A program made the translations under genes and the position numbers. Positions 39,188 to 51,100 of a stretch of DNA of 64,000 bases are shown here, one piece after another (position 1 is the stretch's first letter; each line of letters opens with the position of its first letter). The stretch lies in NCBI RefSeq assembly GCF_025665335.1, contig NZ_CP106869.1:646501-710500 (forward strand), in the 5' to 3' direction. The notes under the pieces were generated by a model, which saw nothing but the letters and a program-made list of their open reading frames with translations, was not told the DNA's origin and did not search any database. Origin of the DNA: Xanthomonas sp. AM6 (lineage in GTDB: Bacteria; Pseudomonadota; Gammaproteobacteria; Xanthomonadales; Xanthomonadaceae).

Positions 39188-42100
39188 ATGGTGAAACAGG
39201 CGAACCAGGCTGGCCGCAACTCCGCGAACCGCGGCTTGCGGATCAAGCCGCTGGCACATGCGATCACCGCGCTGCTGGTGGCCGGCGGCATGGCCGGCAG
39301 CGTGCACGCGCAGCAAGCGTTCAGTGCCGGCTGGTTCGCCACCAAGGGCGCGCAGCAGCAGGCCGCGGCCCAGACCGGGCAGTTGCCCAATGGCATGCCG
39401 GCCAACCTGCCGCGTCCGCAGCAGCAGACCCAGGAGGCGCGCGACAGGCTCAAGACGTCGCTGGAGAACCTGGGCACGGCGGCGCAGGCCATCGCCGTGC
39501 AGCAGCGTATGCAGCAGGCCGCGCGCGAAGCGGCGCGGTCGCGCCCGGGCGGCGTGCCCGACGGACTGGGCGAAGGCGGCCTGAAGATCGACGACAACGC
39601 GCTGACCAGCGGTTGGCACAACGCGAAGGACCCCACCCAGGCGGTCGCCGGCGGCAAGACCACCGTCACCATCGAACAGACGGCCGACAAGGCGGTGCTC
39701 AACTGGGAGACGTTCAACGTCGGCCGCGACACCCTGGTGGATTTCCGCCAGGACGCGAGCTGGTCGGTGCTCAACCGCATCAACGATCCGCTGGCGCGGC
39801 CGTCGCAGATCCAGGGCCAGATCAACGCGCCCGGCACGGTGTTCCTGATCAACCGCAACGGCGTGGTGTTCGGCGGCAGCAGCCAGGTCAACGTGAAGAA
39901 CCTGGCCGCATCGGCGGTGAACATCAGCGATCAGCAGTTCGCCAAGGGGCTCTACAGCGAGGCGAAGGGCACTGGATTCGTTCCCACCTTCGCCAACGAT
40001 CTGGACAGCGCGACGAACCGCTTCGGCCAGGCCACCGGCAGCGTCATCGTGGAGCGCGGCGCGCAGATCACCACGCACACCCCGTCCACGGTGACCGAGG
40101 GCGGCGGCTACGTGATGCTGCTCGGCGCCGAGGTCCACAACCACGGCGAGATCGCCACGGCCAACGGCCAGACCACGCTGGCGGCCGGCGATGCCTTCGT
40201 GATCCGCAAGGGCCTGGGCACCGAGCAGAACCAGACCTCGACCACGCGCGGCAACGTGGTGACCGCGTTGCGGTCCGCGCCCGCCCCGGGCGGGGACGAA
40301 GCACCGGCGCCGCGTGCCAGCGGCGTAGTGAGCAATACCGGCCTGATCCAGGCCAAGACCGGCGACATCACCTTGACCGGACGCGATGTGCGCCAGCAAG
40401 GAACGCTGCTGTCGACCACGTCGGTGCATACCCGCGGCACCATCCACCTGAGCAACGACGCAGGCGACGCGGACGGCCAGGTTCGCCTGGGCGAAGGCAG
40501 CCTGACCGCGATCGTGCTCGACGACAGCGCGACCACCGCGCTGGACGTGCAGCGCGAGACCCTGGTCAAGGACGCGGACAAGCCGGGCGACGGCGTGCAG
40601 CACCGGCGCGACCAGTCGCTGGTGCAGATCGGCAGCGGCGGCGACGTGACCTTCGACGGCGGCAGCCTGACCCTGGCCACCAGCGGCCAGGTGCTGGTCG
40701 AGGCCGCGGGTACCAGCCGCGTGCAGGAGGACGCGCGCATCGACGTGTCCGGCTATGTCGGCGTGAAGATCGCGATGGAGGCGAACAACGTCCAGATCAA
40801 CGTGCAGGGCAACGAGCAGCGCGACGCCCCGGTGAACCGCGACGGCAAGGCGCTCAACAACAACGACATCTGGCTGGACCGGCGCGACCTGGTGCTGGTC
40901 CCGGCGGGCACCAACGGCTACGAAGCCGATCGCTGGTACACCGCCGGCGGGCTGCTGGAAGTGGGCGGTTACCTGGGCATCACCGGCCATGGCATCGGCG
41001 AATGGTCGGCGCAGGGCGGCACCGTGCAGTTCGGCGGCGGCGAGCTGGTCAGCCAGCGGGGTTCCAGCATCAACCTGTCTGGCGGCACCCTCGACGTGCA
41101 GACCGGCTATGTCAACCAGACCCACCTCAAGGGCGCCGACGGCAAGCTCTACAACGCGTCGACCGCGCCCGGCGACCTGCTGTACACCGGCCTGTACCGC
41201 GGTTTCGAGGATACCCATGCGCGTTGGGGCAGTGCCGCCACCGCGTACTACTACAGTCCGTTGATCGGCAGGCAGAAGCGGCTGGAGAACGGCTACACCG
41301 TCGGCCGCGACGCCGGCAGGCTGGTGGTCGCCACCCGCGCCGCCACGCTGGAAGGCGACATCGAGACCGCCACGTTCCAGGGCGACCGGCAGACCCAGGC
41401 GCGCGAGCAGGATCTGGACGGGTATCGGCAAAGCCAGACGGCCGCCGCGCGCAACGGCGAACTGATCGTCGGCAGCTATGCGACGGTGTACGACAAGGAC
41501 GCCCAGGACCTGCGCTACAGCGCCGGCGCGGTCACGAAGGAGATCGTCATCGGACAGGTTGCCGACGACGAAACGGGGCAGACCGGCACCGATGCGCAGG
41601 GGAGCGACACCGATGCGCAACGCATCGTGCTGGACGCGGGCTGGCTCAACCGCCAGGAACTGGGTTCGCTGAAGGCCTACGCGACCGCCGGCGTGGAGGT
41701 GAACGAGGCGGTCGCGGTGGCAGCCGGTGGGCAAATCGCCTTGCATGCCACGCAGGTGGACGTCGGCGCCGATCTCACCGCGCGCGGTGGTCGCATCGCT
41801 CTGGGCAACGTGGTCGAGAAATGGACCAGCAACCTGGGATGGATCGAAACGGCGGTGGCGCCCGTGCCGGACGGCATGTCCGCGCGCACCGCGATCGATG
41901 AAGATGTGGTGCTCGATGCGCGCGGCCTGTGGACCAACCTGGCGCGGGACGGGGGTGACATCGGCGGCATGCCGTATGCGGGCGGCGGCGACATCGACGT
42001 GCGCAGCAGCGGCAGCGTGAGCGTGGGCAAGGGCGCGCTGCTGGACGCCTCGGCGGGCGCGGTGCTGATGGCCGACGACACCCTGCGCGGCGGGCGCGGC

Positions 42101-45100
42101 GGCGACATCGCGCTGATCGCCAGCGATCTGCCGACCAGCGAGACCGTCGACGACGCCAAGCCGGGACGGTTGACGCTGGCAGGCGAAGTGCGCAGCCAGG
42201 GCGTCAAGGGCGGCGGCCGGCTGACCTTGCAGTCCGGCGGTTCGGTGGTGATCGGCGGTCAGGTGCCGGGCAGCGATGGCGTGCTGAGGCAGGGCGAGGC
42301 CTCGCTGATCGATCTGATCACCGAATCGGACTTCAGCGTGGCCGAGGGCGCCGTGCTGCCGTCGGACTATCGCTACACGCGCAGCCACGCCAAGCCGGGC
42401 GAGGCGGTGGGTTCGGCCCCGGCGATCACGCTGGGCCAAGCGGACAGCTACGTGACGCTCGGTGCCGCCTGGGCGCTGCCGAGGCCGGATACGGGCGCCA
42501 GTTATTGGGTCAACACGGCGAGCGGAGAGCAGATCGCCGTGTACTCGTATGCCACGCCGCCGGAATTGCCCGCGGGCACGGTCATCACCGGTATCGGCGG
42601 CACTTTCCCCACCGGCTATGTGGTCCAGGGCGAGGTGTTCCCCAACGGCCTGGCGGTCAAGCCGGCGACGGCGGTGGTGAAGGCCGGCGATCGGGCACCG
42701 GTCGCGGTGGTGTTCGAGGCGGGAAGCCGCATCGCCGCGGGCAGGGTGCTCGAGCAGGACGTCGCGGTGGCCGCGCCGCTGCACCTGGATGCGGACCTGC
42801 TCGCGCAGGGTTTTTCTTCCTACGACATCGCCGGACAGCAGAGCCTGGCAGTTGCCGAAGGCGCGACGATCGACGTGCGCATGCCGGTGCTGCAGTGGGA
42901 CCGTTCCAGTGCGCGAGGGGTGGAAACGGGCGCCGACCCGAGCGCGGCATTGACGTTGTGGCAGCCGCCGCAGTTCCAGGAAGACGTGACCGCGGCGCGG
43001 CTATCCCTTCGCGATGGCGCCGACCTGCAACTGCACGCGGGCAGTCGTTACGGCGCGCCATCGACCCTGTCGATCGGACAGGGCGCGCGCGTCAGCGTCG
43101 ATCCCGGGCGCAGCATCGGCTTGACCGGCAATGGGCAAATCACCGTGGAAGGCACGTTGCGCGCTGCGAGCGGCCACATCGATCTGCAGATCGACGACTT
43201 CGATCCCGCGCTGAACACGGGCCAGTCGCATGATCGCTCGCTGTGGATCGGCGAAACCGCGCTGCTGGATGTCGCCGGTCTCGCGCATGTCGCGCTGGAC
43301 GCGCAGGGCCGCCGCTATGGACAGGTGACCGATGGCGGCCGCATCCAGATCGGCGCCAAGTACAACGCCGATGCCACAGAGGTCGGCGCAGCCGACGCGT
43401 TCGTAGTGGTGCGTCCCGGTGCGCGGCTGGATGCGTCCGGCGCGGCGGCCACGCTCGACGTTCCGCAAGGGCAGGCGGCCCCGATCGCCTCCGATGGCGG
43501 AATGATCCATCTGGCCAGTTCCAATGGCCTGTTCGTCGATGGCGACCTGCGCGCGGCGGCAGGCGGCGCCGGCGCGGCGGGCGGCACCCTGGCGCTGGCG
43601 CTGGAAACGCCGAACTATCTGCTCGCCGACAGGCCGGATGCGCGCGTGCGCAGCGTGCGCGAAATGCATCTGGTGGCCGAGCAGGAGCGCGAAGCGCTGC
43701 CGGAACGGCTGCAACCGGGGCACGCGGGGACGGGGCTGGACTACGGCCATGCGCGCATCGGCGTGGACCGGATCCAAGCCGGCGGTTTCGACAATCTTTC
43801 GCTGCTGGTCAACGGCGTTCTCGGCATCGGCGATGGCGTGGACCTGCAGCTGGGCCAGAGCCTGCGCCTGACCGCCGGCAGCATCAGTCTTGCGCCGGGT
43901 TCGCAAGGCGCCGACATCGCGCTGGCGGCCCCCTACGTGCGGCTGGCCGGCGCCACCCGTTCGCAGAAAGATCACCACACCATGCCGTACCCGACGCCTT
44001 CGGGCCTGCCGGAGGTCCTGGAAGGCTCGCGCCTGACGATCGACAGCAGCCTGCTGGACGTCATCGAGGACGTCGGCTTCGGCACCGCCGGCGCCGCCGA
44101 GCAGGCGGACGGCACGCGGCTGGAGGTGCGGCGCGACGGTTTCGAGACGGTGGAACTGCGCAGCCAGGGCGATCTGCGTTTCCTCAAGGCCATCGCCAAG
44201 GACCGCACGTCGCTGGACACCGGCGGCGACCTGGTGCTTGCGGCCAGCCAGGTCTATCCGGCGACCCACGCGCTCGCCGAGGTGAATGTGGGCCGCTATC
44301 CCTACTTGAACCAGTGGGGCGGCGAAGCGGTGGCGTTCGACGGCGAGCGCAGCCTGCGCATCGAGCGCACCGGCAGCGCCGAGCCGCGCGTGCCGTTCTC
44401 CGTCTTCGGCAGCCTGTATCTGCGCTCCGGCGCGATCGACCATGGCGGCGTCCTGCGCGCGCCGCTGGGCACGATCGTCATGGGCAGTGGCAACACGTTG
44501 GTGGATCCGGACGAACACGACGTCGGCCAGCCCAGCAGCGTGGTCCTTCGTCCCGGCAGCATCACCTCGGCCAGCGCCGCCGGATTGACCATGCCCTACG
44601 GCGGCACCGTCGACGGCCTGACCTACACCTACGACGGCCGCGACGTGACCTACCAGGGCCTCGGCAGCCTGATGGGGTCCGTGCAGCTGGACGGCGGAAG
44701 GATCGAGGTGCAGGAAGGCGCATCGATCGATCTTTCCGGTGGCGGAAAACTGACCGGCGCGGCGTTCCTGTCCGGGCGCGGCGGCTCCACCGATGCGCGC
44801 CTGAATCCGCTGGTGCAGATGGCGGCCGATGGCGGTGGCTTCGTGCTGCCGGGCCTGTCGACCAATCCGGTCTATGCGATCGTCCCGGGCACGCAGCCGG
44901 GCTACGCGCCGGTGGCGCAGGAACATGGCGCCGGCGATCCCGCGATCGGTCGGCAGATCACCCTGGGCGAAGGCGTGCCCGGCCTGCCCGCCGGCACCTA
45001 CACGCTGCTGCCGTCCTCGTACGCCTTGCTGCCCGGCGCGTTCCGCGTCGAGCTCAACGGCCTGGCCAACAGCGTGGCGGCCGCCGGCGCGGTCAGCCCG

Positions 45101-48100
45101 ATGCGCAACGGCTCCTACGGCGCATCCGCGCGGCTGAGCGTCGCCGGTACCGATATCGCGGACGCCTTGCCGACCCAGGCGATCCTCACCTCGGCCGACA
45201 CGCTGCGCGCCTATTCGCAGTACAACGAAACCAGTTTTGCCGAGTTCGGCCTGGCCTGGGCCCAGCGCGACGGCGTGCCGCGGCCGCTGCTCGAGCGCGA
45301 CGCCAAGACCCTGCACCTGGCGCCGGGCAACGGCCTGGACGATCGCCACGGCCTGCAGATGGCGGACGGCACGGTGCGCTTCGCGGCGGCCGAAGGCGGT
45401 TACGGCGGCACCTTGGTGGTGCGTGGCCGGGACATCGAAATCCTGGGCGAAGGCGCGGCCGCGACCGAAGGATTCGACGGCGTCTCGCTGCATGCCGATG
45501 TGCTCAACGGAGTGGGTGCTTCCACCCTCAGCATCGGCAACGAGTTGATATCGCAGTTCACGGACGGGCAGCGCAGGACGCAGGACGCGCACCTGGTCAG
45601 TCTCGGCAGCAGCTTCACCAGCGCGCGTTCGATCACGCTGCGCGAAGGCGCCGTGCTGTCCGCGGCCCAGGTGTTCCTGATCAGCGGGCAGCCCGCGGGC
45701 GGCATCACCGTGGAGCAAGGCGCCTCCATCGACACGCTGGGCCGCGGCGCGGCGGCCTGGGACTCGAAGCTGGGCTATGTGTTCGACCCGGGCCTCAATG
45801 GCGTATTGGCGCTGTCCAATGGTTGGCTGGACATGCTGGCACCGAAAGCCGGCGATGGCCTCTACGGTTCCGGCAAGATCGATATCGGCGCCTGCGCCGA
45901 GGGCGCCAGCTGCACGGGCAGCACCCGGCTCTACGCCGAGGGCACGATCACCGCCGCCACCGAGAAGTCGTTCCTGCTGGACGAGTCGGTGCGTTATGGC
46001 ACCCGCAACCTGGTATTGGCGGTGGGCGGCATCAACATCGGCAGCGAACAGGCGCTGGCCGATGCCGCCGCGCGCGGCGTCCTGCCCAATGGCCTGACCC
46101 TGAACCAGCAGGTGCTCGACCGCCTGTTGGCGGGCGACACCAGCACCGGCGCGCCGGCGCTGGAGAATCTGGTGCTCACCGCGCGCGATTCGGTGAACTT
46201 CTTCGATTCGGTGGAACTGTCCACGTTCGACGCCATCACCGGCAAGTCGTCGTTGAAGCAGTTGGTGCTGGGCACCCCCGCGCTCTACGGCTACGGCGAT
46301 GCGGCGGACGTGGCACGCATCGAAACCGATACGCTGGTCTGGAACGGCGCCAAGGGCGCCGCCGGCAGCCTGGTCGCCGGCGGCCCGGGTTCCGGCAGCG
46401 GCCAACTGGTCGTCGATGCGCGCCAGATCGAGTTCGGCTACGGGCCGCGCAGCCAAGCGGACACGCTGGCCACGCACGACCGCCTGGCCCTGGGGTTCGC
46501 CGGCGTCGCGCTCAATGCCAGCGAACGGATCACCGCCAACCACAAGGGCAGCCTGTCGGTTTACCAGTCCCGCGATGGCTGGGACGACGCCAGCAAGTCG
46601 TTCCGCCACAGCGGTGGCGATCTCAGCATCTCCACGCCCTTGCTGACCGGCCATGCCGGTTCGGTGAACACGATCAAGGCCGGCGGCAACATCACCGCCA
46701 CGGCACCCACGGGCGCCGCCCGGCCCTCGCCGGACAACACCGCGCTGGCCGATGCGCTGGGTGCCGAACTGGTCCTGGACGCGCGCGGCGCGCTGACGCT
46801 GGACACCGCCGTCCTGCTGCCCAGCGGCAAGCTGACACTGGCGGCGGACGGCGATGTGGCGCTGGCCGATGGCGCATGGCTGGATCTGGCCGGCAGGAAG
46901 ATCGATTTCTACGACGTCAGCAAGTACAGCTGGGGCGGCGACGTCGTCCTCGACAGCCGCCAGGGCGACGTTTTGCAGTCGTCGGCGTCGCGCATCGATA
47001 TCTCCGCCGACTTCAACCGCGCCGGCAAGCTGACGGCGATGGCGCTGGAAGGCGGCGTCGACCTGGCCGGCGCGATAGCCGCCGGCAGCAGCGGGCACTA
47101 CGACGCCGGCGGCACCGCGGTGCCGTTCGCTTCCGGCTACATCGACGTGCGCGGCCAGCGCATCGCCGACTTCAGCGGCCTCAACGCCAGGCTGACCGCA
47201 GGCGAAGCGTTCGGCGGCCGCAGCTTCCAGTTCAGGCAGGGCGACCTGGTCGTCGGCGACGAACTCAAGGCGCGCGAGATCAACGTCTCCGTCGACAACG
47301 GCAGCCTCACCGTCAACGGCACGGTCGATGCCAGCGGCGAGCAGGTGGGCAGCATCCGCCTGGCGGCGAACGCGGGCGTCACCGTGGCCGGCAGCGCGGT
47401 GCTCGACGCCAGCGGCAGCGTGTTGCGCACGGACAGCTATGGCAAGGCGATCGAGGCGCCGAACCGCGCGACGATCGAAATAGATTCCGGCGATGGCCGC
47501 CTGGCGATCGGCAGCGGGGCGCGCATGGACCTGGGCGTGGCCGGCGCGAGCGCCGACTACGGCACCGTCACGCTCAATGCGCCACGCCTGGGTGGCACCA
47601 CCGGCAACGACGTGGACATCGACGCGTCGGGCACGGTGCGGATCGCCGGCGCCCGTGCGGTCACCGTCAATGCCTTCCAGCGCTACGACGACGCCGCTGC
47701 CGGGACGGATATCGGCGTGGACGGCCGCGGTTACCAGACCATCGACCAGGCCTACCTGGACCGCAAGCATGCCGACAGCCAGCAGTTCGTCGCCAACGCG
47801 CTGGCGAACGGCGGCCTGATGAACGGCAAGCTGGGCGGACTGCGCGCCTACGGCAACCAGTTCCATCTCCGCCCGGGTATCGAGATCGTCAGCAGCACGG
47901 CCGATGGCGATCTGCACATCGATGGCGACATCGATCTGTCCGGCCATCGCTACGCCAGCGTCAATCCGCATGCGCAGCTGACCGGCGCGTACGGCTCGGG
48001 CGAAGCGGGCGCACTGCTGATCCGCGCGGGCGGCGACCTGCAAATCTTCGGCAGCCTGAGCGACGGCTTCGACGGATCGAAACTGCCGGTCTCGCCGGAC

Positions 48101-51100
48101 GACAAGGGCTGGGTGCTGCCGGCCGGGCGCATGCCCTGGGGCGGGGACCTGATCATTCCGCATGGCGGCCTGGTCACCCTGGCCGAAGGCACGCAGTTCG
48201 CGGCCGGGCGCACACTCAACTACGACCTGCCCACCCAGGGCATGGCCCTGCCGGCGGGCACGGTGCTGCCCGTCGCGATGCCGCTGGAGCAGGCGCTCAC
48301 GCTGCCGGCTGGCAGCGTGCTCGGCGCGGCGGTGCGTGATGCCGGCGACAACATCGTCCATGCGGCGGGCACGGTGCTGCAGCAGCCGGTCGAACTACAG
48401 CCCGGCATGCGATTGGGCGCGGGGTTTCGCCTGCCATCGGACACGCAGATGGCGGCCGCCGTGTGGCCAGGCGGCGTGCCGTTGCCGGCGATCGCGACCC
48501 TGGACCGGCCGCTGGCGCTGGGCAAGGGCGCCCTCGTGCCGGCCGAAACCGACGTCAAGCTTCCCGGCGGCGCGGTCATGGTCAACCTGCGTCCGGCGGC
48601 CGATGCCGACGGCAACCAGGGCAGGACCTGGGCGTTGGCGCCGATGCTGCCGCAAGGGTCGCAATCGTGGGATCTGCGCCTGGTCGCCGCTGCGGACACG
48701 GCGGCGGCGGACACGCGGCTGGTCCGGCACGACAGCGGCGCGCGCCTGCACCTGGCCGATACGCATTTTGGGCTGGGCTTCATGGAAGTGGAGGTTCCCG
48801 GCACCGGCAGGCCGACGACCTATCACTGGGCGCCGGATGTCGACGTGGCGACCTGGGAGGCGATGGGGCTTTTCGGCATCGTGCCGGGGGAACAGATTCC
48901 GGCGGATCTGCTGCAGACGCTGCGCGACATGGGCGTCTTTTCCGAAACGCCGTTGGAACTCAACGACTGGGGTGTCGGCGCCACGGTCGGGGTCCTGGAC
49001 CCCGGCAAGCCCGCCGAGACCCGGATGGAAGGCCGGCCGGCACGCCAGCAACTGTTCAGCGTGCTGCGCACCGGCACCGGCGATCTGGACCTGATCTCCG
49101 GCGGCGATTTCCAGATGAGTTCGCCCTATGGCATCTACACCGCAGGCACCGCGTCGGCATCGCTGGGCGCTGCGTACGACCAGCGCCGGGGCCGCCTGGC
49201 CGATGGCAGCGTGCTCGGCAGCGAAGGCACGGAGTACGAGGCCTGGGTCGACGGGGGCAACGGCAGCCTGTACCAGGCGTGGTACCCGGAGCATGGCGGC
49301 AACGTGCTGCTGCGCGCGCAGGGCGACGTCATCGGCGATCTCATCGGTCACAACGCCGGGCAGTACCGGTACAACGTGCCGCTGGGCAACGTCCGCGAAC
49401 ATATCGGCACCACCGCGGTGGGCAGCTGGCTCTGGCGCCAGGGCACCGGCAGCGTGGACACCGGCGCGGACGCCGTGCCGGCGGCCTGGTGGATCAACTT
49501 CGGCACGTATGTGGCCGGGCCGGCCAATGGCCAGCGGGACGAGACCGGACAACGGTTGTTCGCCAATACGCCGTTCCTCACCGGATTCACCGGGATCGGC
49601 ACGCTGGGCGGCGGCAACCTCAGGCTGGAAACGGATGGCGACGCCGGCATGATCAGCGCGCGCGGCGATGCCGCGCTCACCGGACAGACGGGGAATCCCC
49701 GCTCCCATGCGCCGCGCAGCCAGGGCCTGCACCTGGCGGTCGCCAGCACCGGACGGATGACGGCAGCCGGCGAGCTGGTGCAGACCGGCGGTGGCGATCT
49801 GGACATCCGCCTCGGCGGCGCGCTCAATCCCAACCCGGCCCTGCAGCGCAACGAGCACGATCTCAACAGCACCTTCGTCAACCTGCGGGGCGCGCTGAAC
49901 CTGCAGGCCGGCGCCGTCGGCGGCGTGCAGCTGCGCTATGGCGTGCTCGACCAGCTGGACTCGCGCGGCGGCGATCCCTTCGCCGCCGGACGTTCGCTGT
50001 CCGGCGGCGGACCGGTGCTGGTGGTCGGCGATGCGACCGCACGCCTGGACAGCCGCGGCGATCTGGTCCTGGGCGGCGTGGTCGACCCCGGCCGCAGCCT
50101 GCAGTACAACGCCACGCCGTTCTCCTACCAAGGCGTCGCACACGAGGGCGAGGGCTGGAGCTGGTTCTCGCTGTGGACGCCGGCCAGTGCGGTGGATCTG
50201 TTCAGCGCCGGCGGAAATCTGACCCCGACCACGGCGTGGGCCGAGAGCGGCGTGACGGAAGACATGGTCAGTCCTTCCCGCGGCCGCAACCAGTCGGCCA
50301 CCCTGGACGGCCATTTCTATCCTTCGATCCTGCGCGCGGTCGCGGCCAACGGCAGCATGTACTACGGCGTGGGCACCACCCCGCTGCTCAACTCGATAGC
50401 CCCCCAGTCGCCATTGCGAGTGTCGATGGGCCTGACCCTGGCGCCGTCGCCGCACGGCGAGCAGTTCGTCAACGTCACCGGCAAGGGCGAACTGCAACTG
50501 CTGGCGATGGACTCGATCTACGCCAGCGGCTATCCGATCACCGCCTCGACCGCCGACCCGCTGGCGCTGACCAGTCCGTTCCGTCCCGGCTTCTCCGGCC
50601 TGCTGTCCTACACCGGCGGCGGCCAGTGGGGCTTCGATCCGGTGCGCGTGCACAACGTGGCCCCGGAAGCGGCGGCCTATAGCGACTGGGCGCTGGAGGG
50701 CGGGCGCCACAACGGCGCCGCGCTGTTCACCTTCGCCAGTGCGGCCACGTCTGCCTATGCGCCGCAGGCGCAGCAGCCGGCGCAGTACTACGCGGTGGAA
50801 GGCGACATCGTCGGGCTGCGTACCGGCAACATCGCCTCGCTGGGCTACCAGGGCCGCGACGGCGTGCGCTACGAAGGTTCCATTCCGGTGGCCATCCGCG
50901 CCGGCCGCGACATCACCGATTCCGGCACGCCCCTGGGCAAGAACGACACCGTCGTCGCCGGCAAGGGCAACCTGGTCTCGCACGCGCATGCCGACGACAT
51001 CTCGGTGGTGGAAGCGGGCCGCGATATCCGCCACAGCAGCTTCTACATCACCGGTCCGGGCCTGCTGGAAGTCACCGCCGGGCGCCATCTCTACTTCGCG

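Noticed and set aside
38813-42784. 1323-residue minus-strand open frame covering the FecR end and the TPS domain
   Set aside because: It spans a gene boundary and a promoter region, and has shadow-frame composition.
43001-48361. 1786-residue open frame on the minus strand inside the exoprotein gene
   Set aside because: It is antisense to tpsA, full of histidine, arginine, glutamine and alanine low-complexity runs, and has no domain; this is typical of shadow frames in high-GC coding DNA.
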